From an uncultured Bacillota bacterium (GTDB lineage Bacteria > Bacillota > Clostridia > Peptostreptococcales > Anaerovoracaceae), in the NCBI GenBank assembly GCA_946408315.1, contig CAMJRV010000007.1:1-20601 (forward strand): a stretch of 20,601 nt of DNA, in the 5' to 3' direction. The stretch's first letter is position 1; each line of letters starts with the position of its first letter. Below are positions 1-7,160 of the stretch, piece by piece. A model generated the notes under the pieces. The model was not told where the DNA came from, did not search any database, and saw only the letters and a program-made list of their open reading frames with translations. Both the position numbers and the translations under genes were made by a program.

Positions 1-10
1 AAATAACTGT

Positions 11-844
11 TTAAAAATAACTTTTTGTATGAGTCAAGGCTCTTTTCTTCAGAAAAGCCTGAACTGCCGAGTTGGTCAGAAGTCCTAAAAGAATTACTGC
101 AATCATGATGGTGGTCAGGGCGTTTACCTCCGGAGACAATCCCGTTTTTACGAGAGACAGGATTTTGACCGGCAGGGTGGTCGAATAGGGCCCAGACACG
201 AAGTTGCTGATGATTACATCGTCAATAGACAATGTGAACGACATGAACGCGCCCGATACGATTCCCGGAGCCAGCATGGGAAGTGTGATCCGAAAGAAAG
301 TCACCAGGCGGTTGGCGCCCAGGTCCATGGAAGCCTCTTCCACGGACAGATCCATTCCGGCCAGTCTCCCCCGCATGATGATAATTACAAAAGGCACGCA
401 GAAGGTCACATGGGCCAGGATGATCGCCGTAAATCCCAGGGGAAGGCGGATGATCTCAAAGAGCATCAGCAGCGAAAGACCCAGGACGATCTCAGGTATT
501 ACGATGGGAATGTAGAGGGAATTGTTCACCAGTTTCTTTACCCGGAATTCAAAGCGGATCAGCCCCACCGCTCCGACGGTGCCGATGATGACGGAGATGA
601 CCGTCGCCGCAAGGGCGATATAAAGGGAATTCCAAAGGTAATCGACGATGGAGGAGTTTGTGAACAGCTTCTCATACCACCGCAGGGTAAAGCCCTTCCA
701 GTAATAATTGGTCTTCTGGTCGTTGAACGAAAAGACGACCATGACGGCAATCGGGGCGTAGATGAAGGCGTAGATAAGAATCGCGTAGAAGTTGCCGAGC
801 TTTCTGCCGAAGGACCGTTTGAGCGCTCTCTTTCTGCTGGCCAT
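11..844 (-). CDS. potC: PotC-like ABC transporter permease (spermidine/putrescine-type)
   Basis: This is an inner-membrane permease of the polyamine-type ABC importer family, 277 residues, the usual PotC length. It has a short basic N-terminus, about six hydrophobic segments, and the cytoplasmic EAA coupling loop near residues 169-190 (EASMDLGANRLVTFF, then an I-x-LP turn) that docks on the ATPase. The ATG lies directly after the PotB stop with no gap, and GGAGGTG sits about 8 nt upstream. It is the third transporter gene after potA and potB. The stop is 10 bases from the window edge, so the expected periplasmic-type binding protein (PotD) would be outside. The family assignment is secure. 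The substrate is not: the linked FrlB-like deglycase suggests a sugar-amine compound rather than free polyamine, which is inference. Confidence 0.9.
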   Translation of the reverse strand: MASRKRALKRSFGRKLGNFYAILIYAFIYAPIAVMVVFSFNDQKTNYYWKGFTLRWYEKLFTNSSIVDYLWNSLYIALAATVISVIIGTVGAVGLIRFEFRVKKLVNNSLYIPIVIPEIVLGLSLLMLFEIIRLPLGFTAIILAHVTFCVPFVIIIMRGRLAGMDLSVEEASMDLGANRLVTFFRITLPMLAPGIVSGAFMSFTLSIDDVIISNFVSGPYSTTLPVKILSLVKTGLSPEVNALTTIMIAVILLGLLTNSAVQAFLKKRALTHTKSYF

Positions 845-1750
845 CTAAAACACCTCCATATCGTCCAGCCTGGCGATTCTCGTGTAGAGCCACAGCATCA
901 CCAGGGTGATTAATACAAGCAGGATGGAAAGGGAGGCGCCGAAGGGCCAGTTCTTTGTCACGAGGAACTGGTTGCGGATCAGGCTCCCGATGAGCATTAC
1001 CTTGCCTCCGCCCAGGGCTTCCGGCACATAATACATGCCCAGAGACGGAATAAATACGAGAATGATGCTCGCCACGATCCCCGGGAACGTGAGCGGTATC
1101 GTAATGCGGCAGAAGGTAACGGCCGGTTTCGCCCCCAGATCGCTGGAGGCTTCCAGATACGCCTTATCCAGCTTTTCTATGGAAGCGTAGAGGGGAAGGA
1201 TCGCAAAGGGCAGCATGGAAATCAACAGCCCTACTACGACGATCCCGTCGGAATAGAGGATATCCAGAGGTTTTGCAATGATGCCGATGTTCATGAGGAA
1301 GTTGCTCAAAAATCCGTTGGGCTGGCCGATCAGGTTAATGCTGTAAAGGCGTACCAGCGTGTTGGTCCAGAACGGGATCATGACCAGCATGAGCAGCTTT
1401 GCCGCCACCTTGGACGGCTTTCGCGCGATATAATAGGCAAGGGGATATCCGATTAAAATGCAGATCGCCGTCGTTAAAAACGCGAGCTTCATGGATTTCC
1501 AGATTACCTTTAAATAGACCGGCTGCAGGATTTCCAGATAATTGGCGACGGTGAAATCGTACTCGATTCCGCCGAAGGCGTCCCGCTTCATGAAACTGAT
1601 GACGATGACATAGACCAGCGGCAGAAGGACAAACACCATCATCCAGAAGGTGACCGGCCCGGCCATGGTAAGGGCGGGAAGCGTATTCCTCTTCAGATTT
1701 CGTCTTTTCTCCAAGGATAAGACTTCCGCGTTCACTTCGTTTCGGTTCAT
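845..1750 (-). CDS. potB: PotB-like ABC transporter permease (spermidine/putrescine-type)
   Basis: First permease of the polyamine-type ABC importer, 301 residues with the chosen start. A basic N-terminal stretch precedes the first membrane segment (around residues 27-50), and about six segments follow. The EAA loop is visible around residue 200 (LEASSDLGAKPAVTF, then ITIPLTFPGI). An in-frame ATG at 1765 overlaps the potA stop as ATGA but has no ribosome binding site. The ATG at 1750 has GAGGAGGG 5 nt upstream, so I start there. It would form the membrane channel with PotC and be powered by PotA. PotB and PotC are distant homologues that both carry the coupling loop, typical of a heterodimeric channel. 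Substrate identity is open, as for potC. Confidence 0.9.
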   Translation of the reverse strand: MNRNEVNAEVLSLEKRRNLKRNTLPALTMAGPVTFWMMVFVLLPLVYVIVISFMKRDAFGGIEYDFTVANYLEILQPVYLKVIWKSMKLAFLTTAICILIGYPLAYYIARKPSKVAAKLLMLVMIPFWTNTLVRLYSINLIGQPNGFLSNFLMNIGIIAKPLDILYSDGIVVVGLLISMLPFAILPLYASIEKLDKAYLEASSDLGAKPAVTFCRITIPLTFPGIVASIILVFIPSLGMYYVPEALGGGKVMLIGSLIRNQFLVTKNWPFGASLSILLVLITLVMLWLYTRIARLDDMEVF

Positions 1751-1755
1751 CGTAT

Positions 1756-1763
1756 CCCTCCTC
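1756..1763 (-). promoter_or_regulatory. Ribosome binding site that fixes the potB start
   Basis: GAGGAGGG (minus strand) lies 5 nt before the ATG at 1750 and inside the last codons of potA. The upstream ATG at 1765 overlaps the potA stop but has no such motif, so 1750 is the likelier start. Confidence 0.7.
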
Positions 1764-2841
1764 ATTTACGATCGCAGATGGCGACGGCGTCATCCAGATC
1801 CCAGTACAGGAAGACCCGATCCCCCTCTTTGACGTCCTTATCCGGCTTTACTCTGTTGACCTTGACTTCGTAGCCGTTGTCCATGACGATCAGCGTTCTG
1901 TACTGGGAGCCGACGAAAATCATATTCTTGATGATCCCCGAAAGGGTGAACCCATCCACAGGCGTTTTGGAATATTTCATGACCTCGGGCCGCACGCAGA
2001 CCGTCAGCTCTTCTCCCGGTTCGACGGGACAGCATTCAATCATCATTTCCCCTGCGTCTCCGGCCACCCTTGCGGTTTCATCCGAAATCACTTCCAGCGT
2101 TCCGTCAAACAGGTTGGATTCTCCGATGAAGTCCGCCACAAATTTCGTCTTGGGGAACTTGTATACCTGGTCCGGCGTATCGAGCTGTTCCAGGACTCCG
2201 CCGTTCAAAACCGCGATCCGGTCGCTCATTGTCATGGCCTCTTCCTGATCGTGGGTGACGTAGACAAACGTGATATTCAGCTTTTTCTGAAGGCGCTTCA
2301 GCTCGATCTGCATCTGCTTTCTCAACTTCAGGTCCAACGCCCCCAACGGTTCGTCGAGGAGCAGGACCTTCGGCCTGTTGATCAGCGCTCTGGCGATGGC
2401 GACACGCTGCTTCTGTCCGCCCGACATCATATCCGGCTTTCTTCCCTCAAAGCCCATGAGCTGAACGAGCTCCAGCATCTCTTTCACCCGTTCCCTGATT
2501 TCACTCTTCGGAACCTTCTTCACCGAAAGGCCGTAAGCGATGTTGTCAAAGACCGTCATGTGCGGAAACAGGGCATAGCTCTGAAATACGGTGTTTACGT
2601 CTCTTTCAAAGGCTTCCTTGTCCTCTACCCGTTCTCCTTGGACCTTGATCATTCCGCTTGTGGAATCCTCAAACCCGGCGATCATCCTCAGGATCGTGGT
2701 CTTCCCGCAGCCCGAAGGCCCGAGCAGGGTAAGGAATTCACCCTGCCGCACGTTCAGATTGAATTTTCGAATGACATGGTTTGATCCAAAGAATTTATCC
2801 ACGTCTACCAGTGATACGATATATTCAGCGTGTCCGTCCAT
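1762..2841 (-). CDS. potA: PotA-like ABC transporter ATP-binding protein
   Basis: Cytoplasmic ATPase of the polyamine-type importer, 359 residues from the chosen start. Walker A is GPSGCGKTT (residues 41-49), followed by the Q-loop region, the signature MSGGQKQRVAIARA (about residue 140), Walker B with LLLDEPLGALD, and the H-loop THDQEEA. A C-terminal TOBE-type regulatory domain follows from about residue 235, as in PotA/CysA/MalK-type subunits. The longest open frame would start at a TTG at 2874 inside frlB. The ATG at 2841 with GGAGGA 7 nt upstream is much better and leaves a 22-nt gap after frlB. Being second after an FrlB-like deglycase suggests import of the deglycase's precursor substrate. 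The ATPase family is certain; the polyamine label is only a family name. Confidence 0.92.
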   Translation of the reverse strand: MDGHAEYIVSLVDVDKFFGSNHVIRKFNLNVRQGEFLTLLGPSGCGKTTILRMIAGFEDSTSGMIKVQGERVEDKEAFERDVNTVFQSYALFPHMTVFDNIAYGLSVKKVPKSEIRERVKEMLELVQLMGFEGRKPDMMSGGQKQRVAIARALINRPKVLLLDEPLGALDLKLRKQMQIELKRLQKKLNITFVYVTHDQEEAMTMSDRIAVLNGGVLEQLDTPDQVYKFPKTKFVADFIGESNLFDGTLEVISDETARVAGDAGEMMIECCPVEPGEELTVCVRPEVMKYSKTPVDGFTLSGIIKNMIFVGSQYRTLIVMDNGYEVKVNRVKPDKDVKEGDRVFLYWDLDDAVAICDRK

Positions 2842-2848
2842 CTTTGCG

Positions 2849-2854
2849 TCCTCC
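2849..2854 (-). promoter_or_regulatory. Ribosome binding site that fixes the potA start
   Basis: GGAGGA on the minus strand, 7 nt before the ATG at 2841, in the gap between the frlB stop (2864) and potA. It argues against the TTG at 2874 that a longest-frame rule would choose. Confidence 0.7.
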
Positions 2855-2863
2855 AGGCGTTCT

Positions 2864-3874
2864 TTAATATTCAAACTGTCTGTAATAACGTCTGAATTTC
2901 AGGCTGTGGCCCGTATTCAGTTCGTAGTGCGCCGCAAGCCGTTCCGTGATGAGTGCTGTCAGGATCATCGGAGAGCAGATGACGCGGAAATCGTCGTCGA
3001 TTCCGGAAAGCTTGAAATCCTTCGTATCGATCACCACAAGCTTGTCGGTGACCGTCTTGCAGAACCGCTCGACGCGCTCGTCCAGCGCCCGGTATTCGTC
3101 CTCTCCCTTGAAAAGGAAGACGGGAACGTCCTTTTCCACCAGCTCAAGAGTCCCATGGAAGAAGTCAGCCGAAGAGACCGCCTTCGTCCTGACCCACTGC
3201 ATCTCTTCCAGAATGCACATGGTGAAGAGATACGTCTCTCCCCAAAGAGTTCCCGACCCCACGAAGATGCTGTACGGCTCTTTGGCGTAATTTCTTGCGA
3301 TTTCCGCCGCTCTCGGTTCAAATTCCTCTCTGATTCGCAGCAGGTTCGTATGTAAGTTTGCCATCTGATCCGCAAACTTTACATAGTCGGGGAATTCTCC
3401 CCTGTTGTAAAGGAGTCTCAGACCGAGCATATAGAACATCATGTAGGAATCTTCGCAGTCCCCGCACGGATTTGCGATCAGGTAATCCAGCTGCTTGCCG
3501 AGCTGAGTTTCCGCACTTTTGGAGAATCCCGCGACCTCAATTCCCATTTCCTTGCACATCTGCACCGCTTCCAGAATCTCCTTGGTATCCCCGGAGGCGG
3601 AGGCCGTGATCACGAGAGAATCCTTTGTCAGATATCTCTTATCCTTCTTCACGCAGAGCTCCGCCGCATTTTCCAGATAGATGGGGAAGTCGGTATAGTG
3701 ACGCATCACATGGATGACCGGCGACCATTCCGCCCAGGTTCCCCCGATTCCGATTACGATAATATTCTGAAAGCCTCTCTCGGTCAGCTTATCGGCCAGC
3801 GCTTCAATTTCAGCCCGCTTACCGTAGGCCGTCTTACCGTCAGCCAGATATTTTTCTACATCAAAGTTTCTCAT
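2864..3874 (-). CDS. frlB: FrlB/FraB-like SIS-domain sugar-amine 6-phosphate deglycase
   Basis: A 336-residue protein with two SIS domains, like FrlB (fructoselysine-6-phosphate deglycase) and FraB. These enzymes split a 6-phosphorylated Amadori compound into glucose 6-phosphate and the free amine or amino acid. The first SIS domain has GIGGTW (42-47) and the phosphosugar loop SASGDT (92-97). The second contains E224 and H240 (in ADFFHGTLE), whose 16-residue spacing equals that of the catalytic Glu and His of Salmonella FraB (E214/H230). The ATG at 3874 has AAGGAGAG about 7 nt upstream. It is first in an operon with potABC, behind its own promoter and operator. The SIS deglycase family is well supported. 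The exact amine (lysine, asparagine, polyamine) cannot be told from sequence, and a GfrF-type glucoselysine role is an alternative. Confidence 0.85.
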   Translation of the reverse strand: MRNFDVEKYLADGKTAYGKRAEIEALADKLTERGFQNIIVIGIGGTWAEWSPVIHVMRHYTDFPIYLENAAELCVKKDKRYLTKDSLVITASASGDTKEILEAVQMCKEMGIEVAGFSKSAETQLGKQLDYLIANPCGDCEDSYMMFYMLGLRLLYNRGEFPDYVKFADQMANLHTNLLRIREEFEPRAAEIARNYAKEPYSIFVGSGTLWGETYLFTMCILEEMQWVRTKAVSSADFFHGTLELVEKDVPVFLFKGEDEYRALDERVERFCKTVTDKLVVIDTKDFKLSGIDDDFRVICSPMILTALITERLAAHYELNTGHSLKFRRYYRQFEY

Positions 3875-3910
3875 AAACTGCTCTCCTTATCTACACAAAT
3901 ATTAGTATCT

Positions 3911-3928
3911 TGGCGTGTTAACAAACCA
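3911..3928. promoter_or_regulatory. Imperfect palindrome, probable operator of the frlB-pot operon
   Basis: TGGCGTGTTAACAAACCA is an 18-bp inverted repeat centred on GTTAAC; 14 of 18 positions match its own reverse complement. It lies just downstream of the predicted -10 box (about +6 to +23 of the transcript), where a repressor would block initiation or elongation. The cognate regulator is not identifiable in this window. Confidence 0.5.
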
Positions 3929-3940
3929 CTTTATTGTTTT

Positions 3941-3968
3941 AGCATACCAACTTTTCATGTAATTTCAA
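3941..3968 (-). promoter_or_regulatory. Predicted sigma-A promoter of frlB-potABC
   Basis: Minus-strand -35 TTGAAA (3963-3968), 16-bp spacer, -10 TATGCT (3941-3946). The predicted start near 3934 gives a leader of about 60 nt carrying the palindrome at 3911-3928 and the frlB ribosome binding site. The -10 is only a 4/6 match, so activation may be needed. Confidence 0.5.
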
Positions 3969-4075
3969 TCCGATTTCGGCAATTTTATTGCAACCAATTC
4001 CAGATCATTTTTATACCAGTTTTTTTATTTTCCGCTTTTACGTCCAGCATTTACTGAAAAACAGCCCATCGTGAG

Positions 4076-4109
4076 TTTAGACCAGATGGAAAATTTTTTA
4101 GACCAGATG
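4076..4109. repeat. Two direct copies of a 13-mer, 21 bp apart, upstream of frlB
   Basis: TTTAGACCAGATG occurs at 4076-4088 and again at 4097-4109. The 21-bp period is two helical turns, so both copies face the same side of the DNA. A weaker partial copy (TATACCAG) lies at 4012-4019. The pair sits about 140-175 bp upstream of the predicted frlB transcription start, immediately before the T-tract of the uxaA terminator, and may be an activator or tandem-repressor site. The TGGTCTA half-site resembles GntR/FadR-type half-sites but is not arranged as a palindrome. The remainder of the 325-bp gene-free stretch 3875-4199 holds the frlB promoter, the palindrome and the terminator; I see no further gene in it. 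Confidence 0.55.
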
Positions 4110-4112
4110 ATG

Positions 4113-4158
4113 AAAAAAATAAGGGGTTGTTGCACGAGTCTTCGTGCGACAACCCCTT
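4113..4158 (-). terminator. Strong intrinsic terminator of the uxaBA operon
   Basis: A 17-bp stem (arms 4121-4137 and 4142-4158, one G-U pair) with a 4-nt loop is followed on the minus strand by TTATTTTTTT. It lies about 40 nt after the uxaA stop and closes the long operon before the frlB promoter. On the plus strand the hairpin lacks a comparable T-run, so it is directional. Confidence 0.9.
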
Positions 4159-4199
4159 TAGGAGGAGACTAATTATGATTATAGCAGAGGGCTGGATAT

Positions 4200-5690
4200 T
4201 TACAGCGTCACACCTGTCTTAAAGACAGCCACATCTCGGTATCCGTTCCGCTCTGCTTTCGTTGCCTTACCCGATGCGATTTCGGCTACAAAATCCGTCA
4301 ACGCTTCCGTTAAGGCTCCCTTTTCCTTCCCTTCCAAAAGCTCGCCTGCATTGAAGTCGATCCAATCCAGCTTGGTTTTGGCAAGGGTGTTGTTGGTCGC
4401 GATCTTCACCGTAGGCACAGGGCATCCGAAAGGAGTTCCCCGGCCCGTGGTAAACAGGACCATATGCGCTCCCGCTGCTGCGAGTGCGGTGGATGCAACC
4501 AGATCGTTTCCCGGAGAAGAGAGAATCGTCAATCCTTTCTCTCTCACCTCTCCCCCATAGGCCAAAACATCGCGGACATTGGCGCTGCCGCCCTTTTGGA
4601 TACACCCCAGAGATTTGTCCTCTAAGGTCGTGATCCCGCCCGACTTGTTGCCCGGGGAAGGATTCTCATAGACCACCTGATCGTGTTTTAAGTAATATTC
4701 CTTGTATTCATTGATCAGAGAAACCAGCTTTTCAAAGGTTTCCCTGTTTTCACACCGATTCATCAGAAGCGTCTCCGCCCCGAACATTTCCGGCACCTCT
4801 GTCAAGACCGCAGAGCCTCCCTGAGCGATCAGATGATCGGAAAACCACCCGACCAGGGGATTTGCTGTAATTCCGGACAAGCCGTCGGAACCTCCGCACT
4901 TCAACCCGATGATCAAGTCGGACAGAGGGCGTTCCGTTCGTTTGAACTGACCGACATAGGCCGCCAGCTTTTCAAGCAGCACCTTTCCTTCTGCGATCTC
5001 ATCCGATACGCTCTGGCACTCCATAAAGGCGACCCGGTTGGGGTCCCAGTCTCCCAGGGTTTCCTTGATCTGGTCGATCCCGCAATTCTCGCAGCCCAGT
5101 CCTACGACCAGAACCGCCCCGGCATTGGGATGGCGGATCAGTCCTGCCAGGATCTTCTTCGTGTTCTCCTGGTCCTCTCCCATCTGGGAGCAGCCATAGG
5201 GGTGCTCAAAGGAATAGCAGCCATCGACTGCATCCCCCAGGGTATCCTTCATCTCGGAAGCCAGCCTTCTGGCGACGGAATTCACACAGCCTACCGTGGG
5301 GATAATCCATATCTCGTTTCGGATTCCGATCTTTCCATCCGGGCGCACATAGCCGGGAAACGTCTTCTGCCGCTCCGGTCCTTCGGGCTTCTGCCCTGTA
5401 TGCGTTTCCGGGCGGTATTCATATTCCAGCACGCCCCCCAGCTTGGTCTTCACGTTGTGGGCGTGGACCCACACGCCTTCTTCGGCGGTCGTTTCGATCA
5501 CACCGATGGCATATCCATATTTGACGACGTCGCTGCCAGATTCAATCCGGGCGATGGTAAACTTGTGCCCCTGGGGGATTTCCTCCGGCAGGGTGATCTC
5601 CTTACCGGAGACACTTACCGTTTCGCCCTGATGGAGCGGCTCCAGCGCTACCGCCACGTTATCTCTTTCATTGATTCTTAAAGCTTTCAT
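4200..5690 (-). CDS. uxaA: Altronate dehydratase
   Basis: Cytoplasmic altronate dehydratase, which converts D-altronate to 2-keto-3-deoxy-D-gluconate in the galacturonate branch of hexuronate catabolism. At 496 residues it matches the roughly 495-residue E. coli UxaA. The N-terminal SAF domain spans about residues 5-80, and the dehydratase body begins with GYVRPDGKIGIRNE near residue 113. Family blocks PYGCSQMGEDQ, GLGCENCGIDQ and LKCGGSDGLSGITANP are present, with cysteines likely to bind the catalytic iron. The ATG at 5690 lies inside the last codons of uxaB (23-nt overlap) with AAAGGTG upstream, suggesting translational coupling. It is the last gene before a strong terminator. GarD-type galactarate dehydratases are related, but the uxaB neighbour and the length favour UxaA. 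Confidence 0.93.
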   Translation of the reverse strand: MKALRINERDNVAVALEPLHQGETVSVSGKEITLPEEIPQGHKFTIARIESGSDVVKYGYAIGVIETTAEEGVWVHAHNVKTKLGGVLEYEYRPETHTGQKPEGPERQKTFPGYVRPDGKIGIRNEIWIIPTVGCVNSVARRLASEMKDTLGDAVDGCYSFEHPYGCSQMGEDQENTKKILAGLIRHPNAGAVLVVGLGCENCGIDQIKETLGDWDPNRVAFMECQSVSDEIAEGKVLLEKLAAYVGQFKRTERPLSDLIIGLKCGGSDGLSGITANPLVGWFSDHLIAQGGSAVLTEVPEMFGAETLLMNRCENRETFEKLVSLINEYKEYYLKHDQVVYENPSPGNKSGGITTLEDKSLGCIQKGGSANVRDVLAYGGEVREKGLTILSSPGNDLVASTALAAAGAHMVLFTTGRGTPFGCPVPTVKIATNNTLAKTKLDWIDFNAGELLEGKEKGALTEALTDFVAEIASGKATKAERNGYRDVAVFKTGVTL

Positions 5691-7158
5691 CGAGCACCTT
5701 TTTCATTCCCTTTTCCAGGATTTCATCCAGCAAGGAGGCAACGGTCTTTGCAAAGCCGGGATAGGCCGTTAGGTCCTCTCCAAAGAAGCCGCCCGCTCCC
5801 GCAAACTGTTCCACCAGTTCCCCGGTAGAAAGCCGCCCGTAATTGGCTGCGAAAAACTGAAGAACTTCGATGGAATCCTTAATCGCATATTCCTCGCTTC
5901 CCCTGCGTCCTACCAGGTGATCTTCTCTCAGGTCTGTGCTGCAATAGAAGGCCATCAGTGCGGCAAAAGAAAAGACGATCCGGGACGGAAGCCTGTCATA
6001 TTTTTTATAGTAATCCGTCATGGTGGGCAATACTCTTGCCTTCCATTTGGAGACGGAGTTTAAGCAGATATCCAGGAGCCGATGATCGATAAAGGGGTTG
6101 TGAAACCGCTCCAATACCGAGTTTGCAAAGGACTCCAATTCACTTTGGGGCAAGGTCAGGGTCGGGATGATCTCTTCAAAGATGGTCTGACGGATAAATT
6201 CGGAGAGTACCGAATCCTCCATGCAGTCTCTGACGATATCCTTGCCGTACAGATAGGCCGCTGTCACCATCGAAGTGTGGGCGCCGTTGAGGATTCTCAC
6301 CTTCCTGCGCTTGTACGGGGTCTGATCGTCGGTGAAGATCACCGGCAGTCCCGCCGCTTCAAAGGGCAGCTCCTCTTTCAGGGACTGCGGTCCTTCGATG
6401 ACCCAGAGCCCAAAGAGTTCCGCGGTATCCAAAAGGGTATCTTCATATCCGTTTTCCCGGTTCATTTCTTCCGCTTCTTCTCTGGGGTAGCCGGTTACGA
6501 TCCGGTCCACGAGAGTGTTGCAGAAGATATTTTCTTCCTCGATCCAGCGGATGAATTCGGGGGCCATTCCCCACTGCTCTGCGTGTTTCAGGACACATTT
6601 TTCCAGCTCTGTCCCGTTATCGTCGATGAGCTCACAGGACAGGATGACATAGCCCTTTGCACTGGGAAAGGCGGTATATCTTTCATAGAGCAGGCGGGTG
6701 AGCTTTGCAGGAAAGCTTTTCTGGGGCCGGTCTGAAAACCCGCAGCTCTCATCGAATACGATCCCAGCTTCAGTGGTATTGGATACGATAAACCGCATGT
6801 CGGGATTGTGGGCCGTCGCAAGCAGGGCGTCAAAATCCTCATAGGGATTGATCGCTCTGCCGATGCTGCTGATCAGCCTTCTTTCGTTTTTCCGGCCGCT
6901 GTTTTCAAAGCCCCGCAGATAGAGCTGATACAGCCCCTGCTGCTCGTTGATGGAGCCGGCCAGTCCTGCGGCGATGGGTTGGACCGCCGCTACTTTTCCG
7001 CAGAAATTCTGACGTTCATTCAACAGGTCGAAGAAGTAGTCCACAAAGCCCCGCAGAAAATTTCCTTCTCCAAACTGAAGGACCCGCTCCGGGGCTTCCT
7101 TCAGGACATAATCGGTGCTTCCCGTCTCTTTCAGCGTTTCATAGTTTAATCTCTTCAT
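5668..7158 (-). CDS. uxaB: Tagaturonate reductase (altronate oxidoreductase)
   Basis: NADH-dependent reductase converting D-tagaturonate to D-altronate, a member of the mannitol dehydrogenase-like long-chain family. It has 496 residues with the chosen start (E. coli UxaB about 483). The N-terminal nucleotide-binding segment VLQFGEGNFLRGF lies near residues 26-38, and the catalytic block KRRKVRILNGAHTS near 283-296 carries the conserved Lys, Asn and His. The longest frame would begin at 7212 inside the preceding amidohydrolase. I place the ATG at 7158, two bases after that gene's stop, with AGGAGGG upstream at a somewhat long spacing (about 12-13 nt). It overlaps uxaA by 23 nt. Choice of UxaB over UxuB rests on sequence blocks and on the adjacent uxaA and nearby uxaC. 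Confidence 0.92.
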   Translation of the reverse strand: MKRLNYETLKETGSTDYVLKEAPERVLQFGEGNFLRGFVDYFFDLLNERQNFCGKVAAVQPIAAGLAGSINEQQGLYQLYLRGFENSGRKNERRLISSIGRAINPYEDFDALLATAHNPDMRFIVSNTTEAGIVFDESCGFSDRPQKSFPAKLTRLLYERYTAFPSAKGYVILSCELIDDNGTELEKCVLKHAEQWGMAPEFIRWIEEENIFCNTLVDRIVTGYPREEAEEMNRENGYEDTLLDTAELFGLWVIEGPQSLKEELPFEAAGLPVIFTDDQTPYKRRKVRILNGAHTSMVTAAYLYGKDIVRDCMEDSVLSEFIRQTIFEEIIPTLTLPQSELESFANSVLERFHNPFIDHRLLDICLNSVSKWKARVLPTMTDYYKKYDRLPSRIVFSFAALMAFYCSTDLREDHLVGRRGSEEYAIKDSIEVLQFFAANYGRLSTGELVEQFAGAGGFFGEDLTAYPGFAKTVASLLDEILEKGMKKVLDESFKNQ

Positions 7159-7160
7159 GA

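Noticed and set aside
1762..1765. potB start at the ATGA overlap with potA
   Set aside because: No ribosome binding site upstream, whereas the ATG 15 nt further on has GAGGAGGG at good spacing.
3980..4020. Possible sigma-54 promoter upstream of frlB (CTGGAATTGGTTGCA), attractive because several Amadori-sugar operons use sigma-54 activators
   Set aside because: The GG to GC distance is 8 bases instead of the required 10, and no other -24/-12 pair fits. The sigma-A-like pair at 3941-3968 is better.
4178..4195. TATAAT-like sequence on the minus strand just after uxaA, a possible extra promoter for frlB
   Set aside because: No acceptable -35 at 16-18 bp, and any transcript would hit the strong terminator at 4113-4158 at once.
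4833..5681. Plus-strand open frame of about 280 codons opposite uxaA, and similar ones near 7791-8696 and 17609-18487
   Set aside because: Shadows of uxaA, the ATZ/TRZ enzyme and lacI; compositions are Arg/His/Gln-rich without recognisable domains, and the minus-strand genes have clear motifs and ribosome binding sites.
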